DNA of 64,000 nucleotides from DASUBV01 sp963725175 (GTDB lineage Bacteria; Actinomycetota; Actinomycetes; Streptosporangiales; Streptosporangiaceae), in NCBI GenBank assembly GCA_963725175.1, contig CAVRXH010000006.1, forward strand, positions 5,084,001-5,148,000, read 5' to 3'. This document shows positions 51,414 to 59,962 of the stretch, one piece after another. The translations under genes were made by a program, and so were the position numbers. The notes under the pieces were generated by a model, which made no database searches, was not told the DNA's origin, and saw only the letters and a list, made by a program, of their open reading frames with translations. The first letter of the stretch is position 1. Every line of letters begins with the position of its first letter.

Positions 51414-53908
51414 ATGGCAGAAAATTTACCCCTCCTTCCCTGGAAAATTGCATCCGGTACTGACTGCGTCGGCATGATTGGACGGGATGCCGAGCTGGAG
51501 AAGATCAGCCGGTTTCTGTGCAGGCTCCCGGCCGGCGGCATTCAGGTAATGGTTATTGAAGGCCCGCCGGGATCGGGCAAGTCGCGGCTGCTGTGCGAGG
51601 CGGGCCGGCTCGCTCGCCAGCAGGGCTTCACTGTGCGCAGCAGCACCCTTGCCCCGGCGGCCGGCGCCGCGCCCGCGGCGAGCAGGACGGGCTCCAGGCC
51701 GGCGAGCGCGGCAGCGGGAGTCTCCCGCGGCGCCGAGACCCCCGAGCTCACCGTCGTCGACGGCGCGCATTCCCTGGCTCCGGCGGCCATCGCGGCGCTG
51801 CTATCGCTCCAGGAGTCCGCCAGCAGCAGGGCCGCGTGCATGATCGCGGTGCGCAGGTCCTGCTGGCGCGACGGCAGCCGGCCGGGACCAGGCGGCTTCG
51901 CCGGCCCAGAGCGGATTCGGTTGCCGCCGCTCGCCGATGGCGCCGTCAGCGAGATCGCCGCGAGCGCCCTCGGCGCGCGGCCAGGCGACGCGCTCACCGG
52001 GCTGCTGCGGGCGGCGACCGGGAATCCGCTGCTGGTCATGGAGCTGATCAGGGGGCTCGGCGAGGAGCACGCGCTGGCGATCAGCGCGGGCACGGCCGTG
52101 CTGACCACGAGCCGCGTGCCGGATCGGGTCGGCGTGGTCGTGCGGGACTGGCTGTGCGGCCTGTCGGAAGCGACCAGGCAGTTCCTCTGGGAGGCCGCCA
52201 CCCTGGGCGAGTCGTTCACGCTGAGCGAGCTGGCGCGGCTGCGCGGCGAGCCCCCGGCCGCGCTGGTCCCGGCACTCGACGAGGCGCTGGAGTACCTGCT
52301 TGCGTCCAGCGGCGGCGACCGCTTCGCGTTCCGGCATCCGCTGCTCTGGCGGGTGCTGGCGGAGGCGGGACCCGGCCTGAGGCCAGCCGAGCGGGCCGCC
52401 CCGCGAGAGCGGGCCAGGGCGGCGGCGCGGCCGGCCGGGCTGCCAGGGCCGCCGGCCCAGCGGCACGGGACCGCGTCTCAGCTGGTGCCCGCGCTGCTGC
52501 TGGCCAGGGGCAGCCTGCAGCGGCCGCTGCACCGGGGGGTCCGCGAGGACTTGTGCTCTGGCCTTGCCTATGCCATGGCCAGCGCGGGGGAGAGCGCGGA
52601 CTTCCGGGCGTGCAGCGCCCAGGCGCGGCTGATCGGCGGCCTGTTCACCCACGACGAGAGCAAGGCCAGGCGCCGGGCCAGGCAGATCCTGGCGGGCGAG
52701 CCGCCGACCCAGGTCGGCCAGGCAATCGCCGCCACCGTGGCATCCAACCTGGCCTGGGCGGATGGCCGGCTGGACAGCGGGATGAAGTGGGGCAGGCACG
52801 CCGCGAACCTGGCCGGCCTCCTGGCGCCCGCCGGGTGGCGCGCCTACCCGCTGCTCGCGCTCGCGATGAAGCTCGCCGAGGCGGGCGACGCCGAGGAAGC
52901 ACAGTTATGGATAAAGGCGGCGCAGAGCGAGCCGGGCGACGGCGTGCCCGAGGACGCCGCGTATGTCGCGCTTGGCCGTGCCCGGCTGCTGCTGACGGCG
53001 GGCAAGTTCGGCCAGGCCAGGCGCGAGGCCGAGGCGGCGATGGCGCTGGCCGGCCGGCTGGCCCTTGGCCGGCCACGCGGCAGGGCCTGTACCTGCTGGG
53101 AATGATCGCGCTGCGCTCCGGCGACGGGCATGCCGCCGCCGACTACATGTGGCGGTGCCGCGGTGAGGTGGCCGGGCAGCAGGTGCCGTTCCGGTCCAGC
53201 GCCTGCCGGTGGGGTGAGTACCTGGCCACCGCCGTCCATCTCACCCCCGACCGGGCCGCCCGGCTGCTGACCACCGATTACCCGGACGTGCTGGAGAGTC
53301 CCGGACTGCTGATCGAGGACCCGGCGGCCGCGCCGTGGCTGGCGCGGCTGGCGGTCGCGGCCGGCGATGCGCTGCTGGCCACCAGCATCGTGACCGCCGC
53401 CGAGCGGCTGGCCGCGCTGAGCCCCGGCTGGCAGGCGGCCGACGTGATCGCCCGGCACGCGCGCGCGGTGCTCCGGCGCGACGCCGGGACGCTGGAGTAC
53501 GTCGCTGGCGAGCACCAGGACGCCTGGGCGGCGAAGCTGGCCAGCGAGGATGCCCTGGCCGCCAGGGCGGCGCGGCCGGCGGCGGCCAGGCCAGGCCCGC
53601 GGGCAGCGGGCGGCAGCCAGAAAGGTCCCGTGCGCAGCCCGGCGCAGGCGCGGGAGATGGCAGGCCAGCCGGATGGCCTGCGACCGGAGGAGGAGAACTG
53701 CCCGGTGTCGCTGCCGCCTGGCGTGCGGATGACCGCCATCGAGGAGCAGGTCATGCGGCTGGCCGCCGAGGGCATGACCAACCGCCAGATCGCCCGCGCC
53801 ATCTCCCGTTCGCCGCACACGGTGAATTACCATCTGCGCCGGATATTCCGGAAGCTCAACCTCCGCTCCCGGGTGGAACTGGCCAAGTACGTGTACGGCA
53901 GGGGCTGA
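51414..53908 (+). CDS. Large ATP-binding LuxR (LAL) regulator, frameshifted
   Basis: ATG 51414 follows AGGGAAG. The N-terminus has a Walker A GPPGSGKSRLL and a degenerate Walker B (ELTVVDGAH), then a long helical middle. The first frame stops at 53105. The protein continues in the -1 frame from about 53,060-53,076 (ATRQGLYLLGMIALRSGD) to a C-terminal LuxR helix-turn-helix: TAIEEQVMRLAAEGMTNRQI and SPHTVNYHLRRIFRKLNLRSR. The frames meet in a GGCC-rich run, which fits one missing base. Without repair the DNA-binding domain would be lost. TTA codons occur at 51426 and 52905. It probably activates the right-hand cluster. Confidence 0.82.
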
Positions 53909-53923
53909 CGGACCGCCGGGCGC

Positions 53924-55091
53924 TCACTCCCAGGCCAGCGCGGCCGCCAGCGCCTGACGCTGGTTGAGCCGCGGATCGCACAGGGTGGTGTACGGGTCGC
54001 CGACAAGGTCGAGCTTCCGACTCGTACATGACGCACTCGCTGACAGGATCCGGGGTGGCCTCCAGGTGCAGTCCGCCCGCCGTGCCGCCCGCCCCGGCGA
54101 CCGCCCGCTGGAACTCGCGGATCTCCCTGAGCATCGTGGCGACCACCCGGGTCTTGCGGGCGTTAGCCAGCGTCAGGGTGTTGCCGTGCATCGGGTCGCT
54201 GAGCCAGATGACCGGATGCCCGGCCTCGCGCACCGCCCGCACCAGCGGCGGCAGCCGGTCTCCGACGATGTCCGCGCCCATCCGCACGATGAAGGTCAGG
54301 CGGCCCCGCTCCCGCCGGGGATCCAGTTCCCGGCACAGGCTCAGCAGGTCAGCGGTACTGGCGTCCGGACCCACCTTGCAGGCGACCGGATTGCTGACCA
54401 GCGACAGCAGCCGGACATGCGCGCCGCCGGGCTGGCGGGTCCGTTCCCCGACCCACGGCCAGTGCGTCGACGTCAGCACCAGAGCGCCATCGCGATCCGG
54501 CCGGACCTGCGGGATCTCGTAGTCGAGGACAAGCGCCTCGTGACTGGTCCACAGCCGCGGCGACCGGTGCTCCTCGCCTGGCTCGCTGAGGTAGCGCATG
54601 CTGATCATCGCGGAGCGATGGCAGCGGAGCATCCGCCGCGGATCGGGACGCCGCGCGGCTGGGTGCGGCAGCGGATCGTTCACCATCGGACCTCGGTAGG
54701 AGGGCAGCACCATGCCGCCCGACCACTCAGTGAGCCGGGATCGCGGCTTGGCGAACTGCCCGGCGATGCGCCCGACGCGCAGCACCGGGCGGCCCGTCGT
54801 CGCGCGCATCACCCCGGCCAGCGCCTCCACTAGGCCGACCTTCCTGCTCAGCCGCAGGCGGCTGTTGTCCACCGGGTCCTCGGCGCAGTCCCCGGCCTGG
54901 ATCACCAGCAGCCGGCCGGCCGCAACCTCGGCGAGCAGCAGGCGCAGCGTGCCGACGTCGCTGGCGGGTACCAGCGGCGGCGCCCCGGCGAGCGCGCGGC
55001 GGATCCGCTGCAGCTCGGGTCCCTCGGCCCAGCCGGGGTGCTGCCACGCGGCCCGCGTCGCGGCGATGGCCCAGATGTCGGGACCGCTCAC
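53924..55091 (-). CDS. Class II DAHP synthase (frameshifted near the C-terminus)
   Basis: Class II 3-deoxy-D-arabino-heptulosonate 7-phosphate synthase joins phosphoenolpyruvate and erythrose 4-phosphate at the head of the shikimate pathway. The protein shows VIQAGDCAED, GQFAKPRS, FIVRMGADIV, DPMHGNT and GLHLEATPDPVSECV. In the first frame the end is nonsense. Shifting by one base at about 54,015 gives VGDPYTTLCDPRLN and a stop at 53924, the true family end. One extra base, perhaps an A in GGAAGC on the coding strand, explains this. The length, about 388 aa, fits pathway-specific DAHP synthases. It would feed a shikimate-derived precursor to the right-hand cluster. Confidence 0.88.
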
Positions 55092-55515
55092 GGAGCGCGT
55101 GACCTCGCGGCGGTCGCGGCGGGCCGTTGCCGGCCGCCGCGAGCAAGCGGTAACAGGCCAGCCGAAACGGCTCTACCGCGGAAATCCTTGCTGGGCATGG
55201 TCTCCTGCCGTGGCCGCGGAATCGTAGGTGGCCGCAGCCGCTCGCCAGGAAGCCGGGTGAATAGCGACCCGGTACTTCCGCGCCTTAGCGTACGGAAAGG
55301 GCGCGACGGTGAACACTACCCGGACAGGTAATACGGCCCCGGCCGTGACTGGCTGGCTGGCAGCGGGCGCCGGGCTACCCGCACGGGCAGCACGATTACC
55401 GCGTGCCTACTCACGTGAGCAAGCGGCAGTGATTGTCACGAGGAGCTGGGCTACGGTGAGCTTTCGCAGCCAAATCGTGAGCGGAAGCCGAGAGAATGCG
55501 TGCCGGTCTGAGGTC
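55092..55515. other. Divergent intergenic region before the StrR-like gene
   Basis: About 420 bases between divergent DAHP synthase and StrR-like genes. The only sharp element is the perfect 10-bp palindrome CTCACGTGAG at 55410-55419, about 97 bases before the StrR-like ATG; it could be a regulator site. A GTG at 55309 with GGAAAGGG upstream would extend the StrR-like protein by 69 residues of low-complexity sequence, which I do not favour. Confidence 0.5.
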
Positions 55516-56421
55516 ATGGATCACAGCATGGAAAAGCTGCCGGTAGCGATAGTCCCGATCAGCGCCCTGGCGATATCGGGTACGCCGCGGAACTCCGGCG
55601 AGAACCGCGAGCACATCCGCAGGCTGGCTGAGTCGGAGGACCGGCTGCCGCCGATCCTGGTCCATCAGCCGACCATGCGGGTGCTGGACGGCGTGCACCG
55701 CGTGCGCGCGGCCGAGCTGCGCGGTGAGCGCGACATCGAGGCCAGGCTCTTCAGCGGGGACGAGGCCAGCTCGTTCGTGCTCGCGGTCCAGACAAATACC
55801 ACGCACGGCCTGCCGCTGTCGCTGGGCGATCGCAAGGCGGCGGCCCAGCGCATCATCCAGTTCTACCCGCAGTGGTCAGACCGGGCGATCGCGTCGGTGA
55901 CCGGCCTGGCGCACCGGACCGTCGCGGCGATACGCGCCTGTCCAACCGGTCAGGTTGTCCAGTTAGACGCGCGCGTCGGGCGTGACGGCCGGGTCCGGCC
56001 GCGGGACGCCGGCCAGCGACGGGCGCTCGCGGCCAGCATCATCGGCGACAACCCTGGCGCGCCGCTGCGGGAGATCGCGCAGCGGGCCGGGCTGTCGCCG
56101 GAGACGGTCCGCAAGATCCGGGCTGAGCTGGCCGTCGGCCCGGGCGTGCCGCCCGCTGGCGATGAGGCCGCGCGGCCGCTGGCCGGCCCGTGGCAGGCGC
56201 TGCGCGCCGATCCGGCCTTCCGGTCCACCGAGGCGGGACGGTCGCTGCTGCGGGCGCTCAGCTCGTACCAGCTTCCGCAGGCAAGCGGTGAGCGGCTGGC
56301 CGAGCAGGTCCCCCCGCACTGCCTGGGCCGCGTCGCGGAGGCCGCCCGGTTATGCAGCCAGGCCTGGCGCGATTTCGCCTGGTACATAGATAACAAGATC
56401 ACCGATAAGCCGGTGAAATGA
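55516..56421 (+). CDS. StrR/NovG-like ParB-domain pathway regulator
   Basis: The 301-aa protein from ATG 55516 resembles StrR, the activator of streptomycin genes: NREHIRRLAES, LPPILVHQPTMRVLDGVHRVRAAELRG (ParB-like fold), NTTHGLPLSLGDRKAAAQRII, WSDRAIASVTGLAHRTVAAIR (helix-turn-helix) and a second LREIAQRAGLSPETVRKIR. Such proteins bind palindromes in antibiotic gene clusters. It has two TTA codons (55963 and 56350), often a sign of bldA-type translational control. It overlaps the acyl-CoA dehydrogenase gene by four bases, so the regulator is co-transcribed with the extender-unit genes. Confidence 0.88.
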   Translation: MDHSMEKLPVAIVPISALAISGTPRNSGENREHIRRLAESEDRLPPILVHQPTMRVLDGVHRVRAAELRGERDIEARLFSGDEASSFVLAVQTNTTHGLPLSLGDRKAAAQRIIQFYPQWSDRAIASVTGLAHRTVAAIRACPTGQVVQLDARVGRDGRVRPRDAGQRRALAASIIGDNPGAPLREIAQRAGLSPETVRKIRAELAVGPGVPPAGDEAARPLAGPWQALRADPAFRSTEAGRSLLRALSSYQLPQASGERLAEQVPPHCLGRVAEAARLCSQAWRDFAWYIDNKITDKPVK

Positions 56422-57614
56422 AACTCATCCATGGAGTAGGAAGCGTGGATTTTAGCCAGACGCCAGAACAGCGGAAATTCTGGAGGTCGGTGCGGGAATT
56501 TAGCGAGCGCGAGCTGAATGCCGGCAGCGCTGCCGACGAGCAGGCCGGCCGGTTTAACCGTGACGGCTGGCTCAAGTGCGCCGAGCTGGGCGTGCTTGGC
56601 TGGCCCGTGCCGGCCAGGTACGGCGGGAGCGGCCTTGACCCCCTGTCGGTGATCGGAGGCATGGACGCGCTGGGCTACGGGTGCCGCGACAACGGGCTGC
56701 TCTTCGCCATCAACAACCATCTCTGGGCTTGCGCGGTCTACCTCGTCCAGCACGGGACCCCCGAGCAGTGCGCGGAGTTCCTGCCGCCGATGTGCGACGG
56801 GCGGTGGATCGGCGCGCACGCCGTGACCGAGCCCGGCGCCGGATCCGATGTCCTGGGCATCACGACCAGCGCGGTGCGCGATGGCGACTGCTACGTCCTG
56901 AACGGGGTGAAGACCTTCATCAGCAATGCTCCCGTAGCCGACGTGCTCGTGGTCCTCGCCAGGACAGGGCCGCCTGGACGGCGCCAGGACGCGCTGTCCA
57001 TGTTCGCTGTCCTGGCCGGCACGCCCGGACTGCGGGTGAGCCGCGAATGGGAGAAGGCGGGGCTGCGGACCACGCCGATGGGCGAGGTCAGCCTGGCCGG
57101 CTGCCGGGTGCCCGCGCGGAACATGCTGGGGCGCGAGGGAGACGGATACAGCATCTTCACCGCGACGATCGAGTGGGAGCGCGCCTTCATGTTCGCCAGC
57201 CAGGTGGGGGTCATGGAGCGGATTCTCGATGACTGCGTGCGCCACGCGAGGACCCGGCGGCAATTCGCCAGGCCGCTCGGCGGCTTCGACTCGGTGAGCG
57301 CGCGGATCGCCGACATGAAGGTCCGCGTCGAGTTATCCCGGCTGATGCTGCAGAAGATCGGCTGGCTGAAATGCCAGGGGCGAGTGGCGATCATGGAATC
57401 CTCGATCGCCAAGCTCTTCATCAGCGAAAGCCACCTGAGCACGGCGCTTGACGCGGTCCAGATTCACGGCGCGCGCGGATACCTGACGGAATTCGGCATA
57501 GAGCGAGAGCTGCGCGATGCGCTATGCGGACCGATCTACGGCGGCACCTCGGAGATCCAGCGAAAGCTCATTTCAGGGATACTCGGGGTGGTCCCCGGCG
57601 GCGAAGGGGATTGA
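56418..57614 (+). CDS. Acyl-CoA dehydrogenase family flavoprotein, extender-unit pathway
   Basis: The 398-aa protein has AVTEPGAGSD and the C-terminal YGGTSEIQRKLI of acyl-CoA dehydrogenases, with FAD-binding RRQFARPLGGF. In methoxymalonyl-ACP (FkbI-like) and aminomalonyl-ACP (ZmaI-like) pathways such an enzyme oxidises an ACP-bound 3-oxopropionyl aldehyde to the malonyl acid. The neighbouring 3-hydroxyacyl-CoA dehydrogenase and ACP support that role. Its ATG overlaps the regulator stop, and the ligase gene follows four bases after its stop. The N-terminal 13 residues differ from homologues. A TTA codon lies at 57333. Confidence 0.88.
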   Translation: MKLIHGVGSVDFSQTPEQRKFWRSVREFSERELNAGSAADEQAGRFNRDGWLKCAELGVLGWPVPARYGGSGLDPLSVIGGMDALGYGCRDNGLLFAINNHLWACAVYLVQHGTPEQCAEFLPPMCDGRWIGAHAVTEPGAGSDVLGITTSAVRDGDCYVLNGVKTFISNAPVADVLVVLARTGPPGRRQDALSMFAVLAGTPGLRVSREWEKAGLRTTPMGEVSLAGCRVPARNMLGREGDGYSIFTATIEWERAFMFASQVGVMERILDDCVRHARTRRQFARPLGGFDSVSARIADMKVRVELSRLMLQKIGWLKCQGRVAIMESSIAKLFISESHLSTALDAVQIHGARGYLTEFGIERELRDALCGPIYGGTSEIQRKLISGILGVVPGGEGD

Positions 57615-57618
57615 CGGA

Positions 57619-58808
57619 ATGTACCAGTACCGGGTGACCCTCGACGAGGTACTGCCCGCTGAGCGGGGGCCGGACCTGCGGTCCCGGATCTTCTTCGTGG
57701 ACGAGGCCATCACCGACTTCTCGCTGTCGGTCACCGACAAGGGCATCGACGAGGTCACCCTGGTGACCCGGGATCCGGCGGAGCCGGCGGCCTCAGCCGC
57801 AAGCTGCGGCTCCTGGTCGAGGACCAGATCAGGAGCATGCGCACCGTCCCGGCCGCGCCGGTCTGGGAATCGGCGCACCCGCCCCGCCCGAACCCTGCGG
57901 TGTTCGAGGAGCTGGCCGCCGCGGGCGGCGTGGCCGAGCTGGGCGAGGGGCAGTTCGGGCTTGGCGAGACGTTCATGGCGGTCATGGACTACCTCGACAG
58001 CCGGCTAAGGGAGATCGTCAGGACGGCGTTCTCGGCCCGCGAGTACCGGTACCCGACGCTGCTCCCCGTGCCGGTCCTGCGCAGGACCGGCTACCTGTCG
58101 TCCTTCCCGCAGTTCCTGATGATCGTCACGCGCCTGCACGCCGACATCGACGTCTACGACTCGTTCCTTGGCGAGGAGAACCGGACCGCGGACGGCGTCG
58201 GCGACCTGCTGCGGTTCTGCCAGAACGCGGACTACTGCCTGCCGCCCACCATGTGCTTCCACACCTACCACCAGTGGCAGGGCCAGGCGGTCGCCGACAT
58301 GGTCGTCACCGCGCAGGGGAAGTCGTTCCGCTTCGAGTCCCGCTACCGCCGGTCGCTGGAGCGGTTATGGGACTTCACGATCCGCGAGATCGTCTTCCTG
58401 GGCAGCAGCGATTTCGTCCTGGCCAGCCGCGAGACCCTCATGGCGCGCGTCTTTGACCTGCTGACCGAGCTCGGCATGGCGGGGCACTGCGCGGTCGCCA
58501 GCGACCTGTTCTTCAGCGGCGTGCAGACCGCGGCGCAGGCCGTCTCGCAGCGCATGCTGGAGCTCAAGTACGAGCTGCGCGCCCCGGTCGCCGCCGACCG
58601 CACCATGGCCATCGGCTCGTTCAATTTCCACGAGCGCTTCTTCGCCAGGGCCTTCGGCCTGACGCACGCGGCGGGAGTGCCGGCGTACACCGGCTGCGCG
58701 GGCTTCGGCCTGGAGCGCTTCGCCTACGCCTTCCTGTGCCAGCACGGCGCGACGCCGCGCGACTGGCCCGAGCCCGTGCGCGCGTTCTGCGAGATGAGGT
58801 GCGCGTGA
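57619..58808 (+). CDS. Amino acid:[carrier protein] ligase, class II seryl-tRNA synthetase-like (frameshifted)
   Basis: ATG 57619 follows AAGGGGA. The first about 55 residues read MYQYRVTLDEVLPAERG and then shift to the -1 frame near 57,782-57,792, in a GGCGGCC run, to continue as LSRKLRLLVEDQIRSM and on to 58808. One base seems missing. The body matches class II aaRS homologues that load an amino acid onto a carrier protein: LPPTMCFHTYH with the first zinc Cys (near 58254), FRFESRYRRS (Glu near 58335), REIVFLGSSDFV, and AYTGCAGFGLERF (Cys near 58695). No tRNA-binding arm is present. Known members use Gly or Ala; here serine fits the neighbours. It presumably loads the ACP at 59689. Confidence 0.82.
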
Positions 58809-59668
58809 CCGGCAAGGCCGTCAGGTCCGTCGGCGTCGTCGGCGCGGGCACGATGGGGACCGGGGTCTCGCTCCTCTTCGCGGAGAACGGGTTCCCTGTC
58901 GTCCTTCAGGACACCTCGCGGCAAGCCCTGGAGCGCGCCAGCGAGCTGATGTCCCGCAACGCGCGGTTCTACGAGCTGGTGCGCCCCGGCCGGGTGGCCG
59001 CCGCGCCAGCGGAGGTGCTCGGCAGGATCACCCTGACGCTCGACCCGGCCGCCTTCCAGGCTGTCGACTACGTGGTCGAGAACGCCGTGGAGAAGTGGGA
59101 CGTCAAGCGCTCGATCTACGCGGAGCTGGGCGAGATCTGCCGTGCCGACTGCATTTTCGGGGCGAACACCTCGGCGATCTCGATTACCCGGCTGGGTGCT
59201 GCCGCCGGTCGTCCCGGCAACGTGATCGGCGTCCACTTCATGAACCCGGCCCCGCTCAAGCCGCTGGTCGAGGTGATTCGCGGATTCCACACCACCGCCG
59301 AGACGATCCGGGCCACCCGCGACCTTCTTGCGGGCCTGGGCAAGGACAGCGTGGTGGTCGAGGACTCGCCGGGGTTCGTCACCAACCGCGTCCTGATGCT
59401 CACTATCAACGAGGCGATCTTCCTGCTGGCGGAGAACGTCGCCAGCGCCGACGAGATAGACCGGCTCTTCCGGGAGTGCTTCGGCCACAAGATGGGGCCG
59501 CTGGAGACAGCCGACCTGATCGGCCTGGACACCGTCCTGCTGTCACTGGAAGTGCTCTACGAGAGCTTCAGCGACGACAAATACCGGCCAAGCCCGCTGC
59601 TCCGCAAGATGGTCTACGCGGGGCTGCTGGGCGAGAAGAGCGGACGCGGCTTCCGTAAATACTGCTAG
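58805..59668 (+). CDS. 3-hydroxyacyl-CoA dehydrogenase-like enzyme, extender-unit pathway
   Basis: The 287-aa protein starts at the GTG that overlaps the ligase stop (GTGA). It has the NAD-binding VGVVGAGTMGTG, ENAVEKWDVKR, NTSAISIT, GVHFMNPAP (catalytic His) and DSPGFVTNRVLM. It belongs to the group of FkbK/ZmaG-like enzymes that oxidise the primary alcohol of a glyceryl- or seryl-ACP to an aldehyde before the acyl-CoA dehydrogenase. The stop and the ACP gene are only 20 bases apart. Beta-oxidation is less likely, as no thiolase or hydratase is nearby. Confidence 0.9.
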   Translation: MTGKAVRSVGVVGAGTMGTGVSLLFAENGFPVVLQDTSRQALERASELMSRNARFYELVRPGRVAAAPAEVLGRITLTLDPAAFQAVDYVVENAVEKWDVKRSIYAELGEICRADCIFGANTSAISITRLGAAAGRPGNVIGVHFMNPAPLKPLVEVIRGFHTTAETIRATRDLLAGLGKDSVVVEDSPGFVTNRVLMLTINEAIFLLAENVASADEIDRLFRECFGHKMGPLETADLIGLDTVLLSLEVLYESFSDDKYRPSPLLRKMVYAGLLGEKSGRGFRKYC

Positions 59669-59688
59669 TGATAGGCGGAAAGAATCTG

Positions 59689-59937
59689 ATGGATACGGTT
59701 GTCGAGCAAGTGAGCGAGTTCATCGGCGGCCATGCGGGGCAGCGACCGGAGAATATCGAGGACGATATCTTCGCCCGGGGCATTGTCAGCTCTGTCTTCG
59801 CCGTCAACATCCTGGCCTGGATAGAGCGGACATTCGATGTCGAGGTCCGGAGCGAGGACCTGATGATCGATAACTTCAGGACCGTCAGGTCGATTGCCGA
59901 GTTCGTCGAGCGCAAGCGCTCGCCGGGGGCGGGATGA
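59689..59937 (+). CDS. Discrete ACP of the extender-unit pathway
   Basis: The 82-aa protein starts at ATG 59689, with GGAAAG seven bases upstream; an in-frame GTG at 59668 would add seven residues. DIFARGIVSSVFAV carries the phosphopantetheine Ser, in the SSV form rather than DSL, like ACPs of methoxymalonyl pathways. Following the ligase, dehydrogenase and oxidase genes, it should hold the amino acid while its side chain is oxidised to give the malonyl-type extender. Confidence 0.88.
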   Translation: MDTVVEQVSEFIGGHAGQRPENIEDDIFARGIVSSVFAVNILAWIERTFDVEVRSEDLMIDNFRTVRSIAEFVERKRSPGAG

Positions 59938-59962
59938 GGTTCCTGGTGCCAAGGGCGAGCCG

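Noticed and set aside
53856..53923. DAHP synthase C-terminus extending to 53856
   Set aside because: That end is out of frame and overlaps the LuxR gene; shifting one base gives the conserved CDPRLN end and a stop at 53924.
56418..59668. Beta-oxidation genes
   Set aside because: Acyl-CoA dehydrogenase and 3-hydroxyacyl-CoA dehydrogenase alone could suggest it, but there is no enoyl-CoA hydratase or thiolase, and a carrier protein plus aminoacyl ligase are interleaved.
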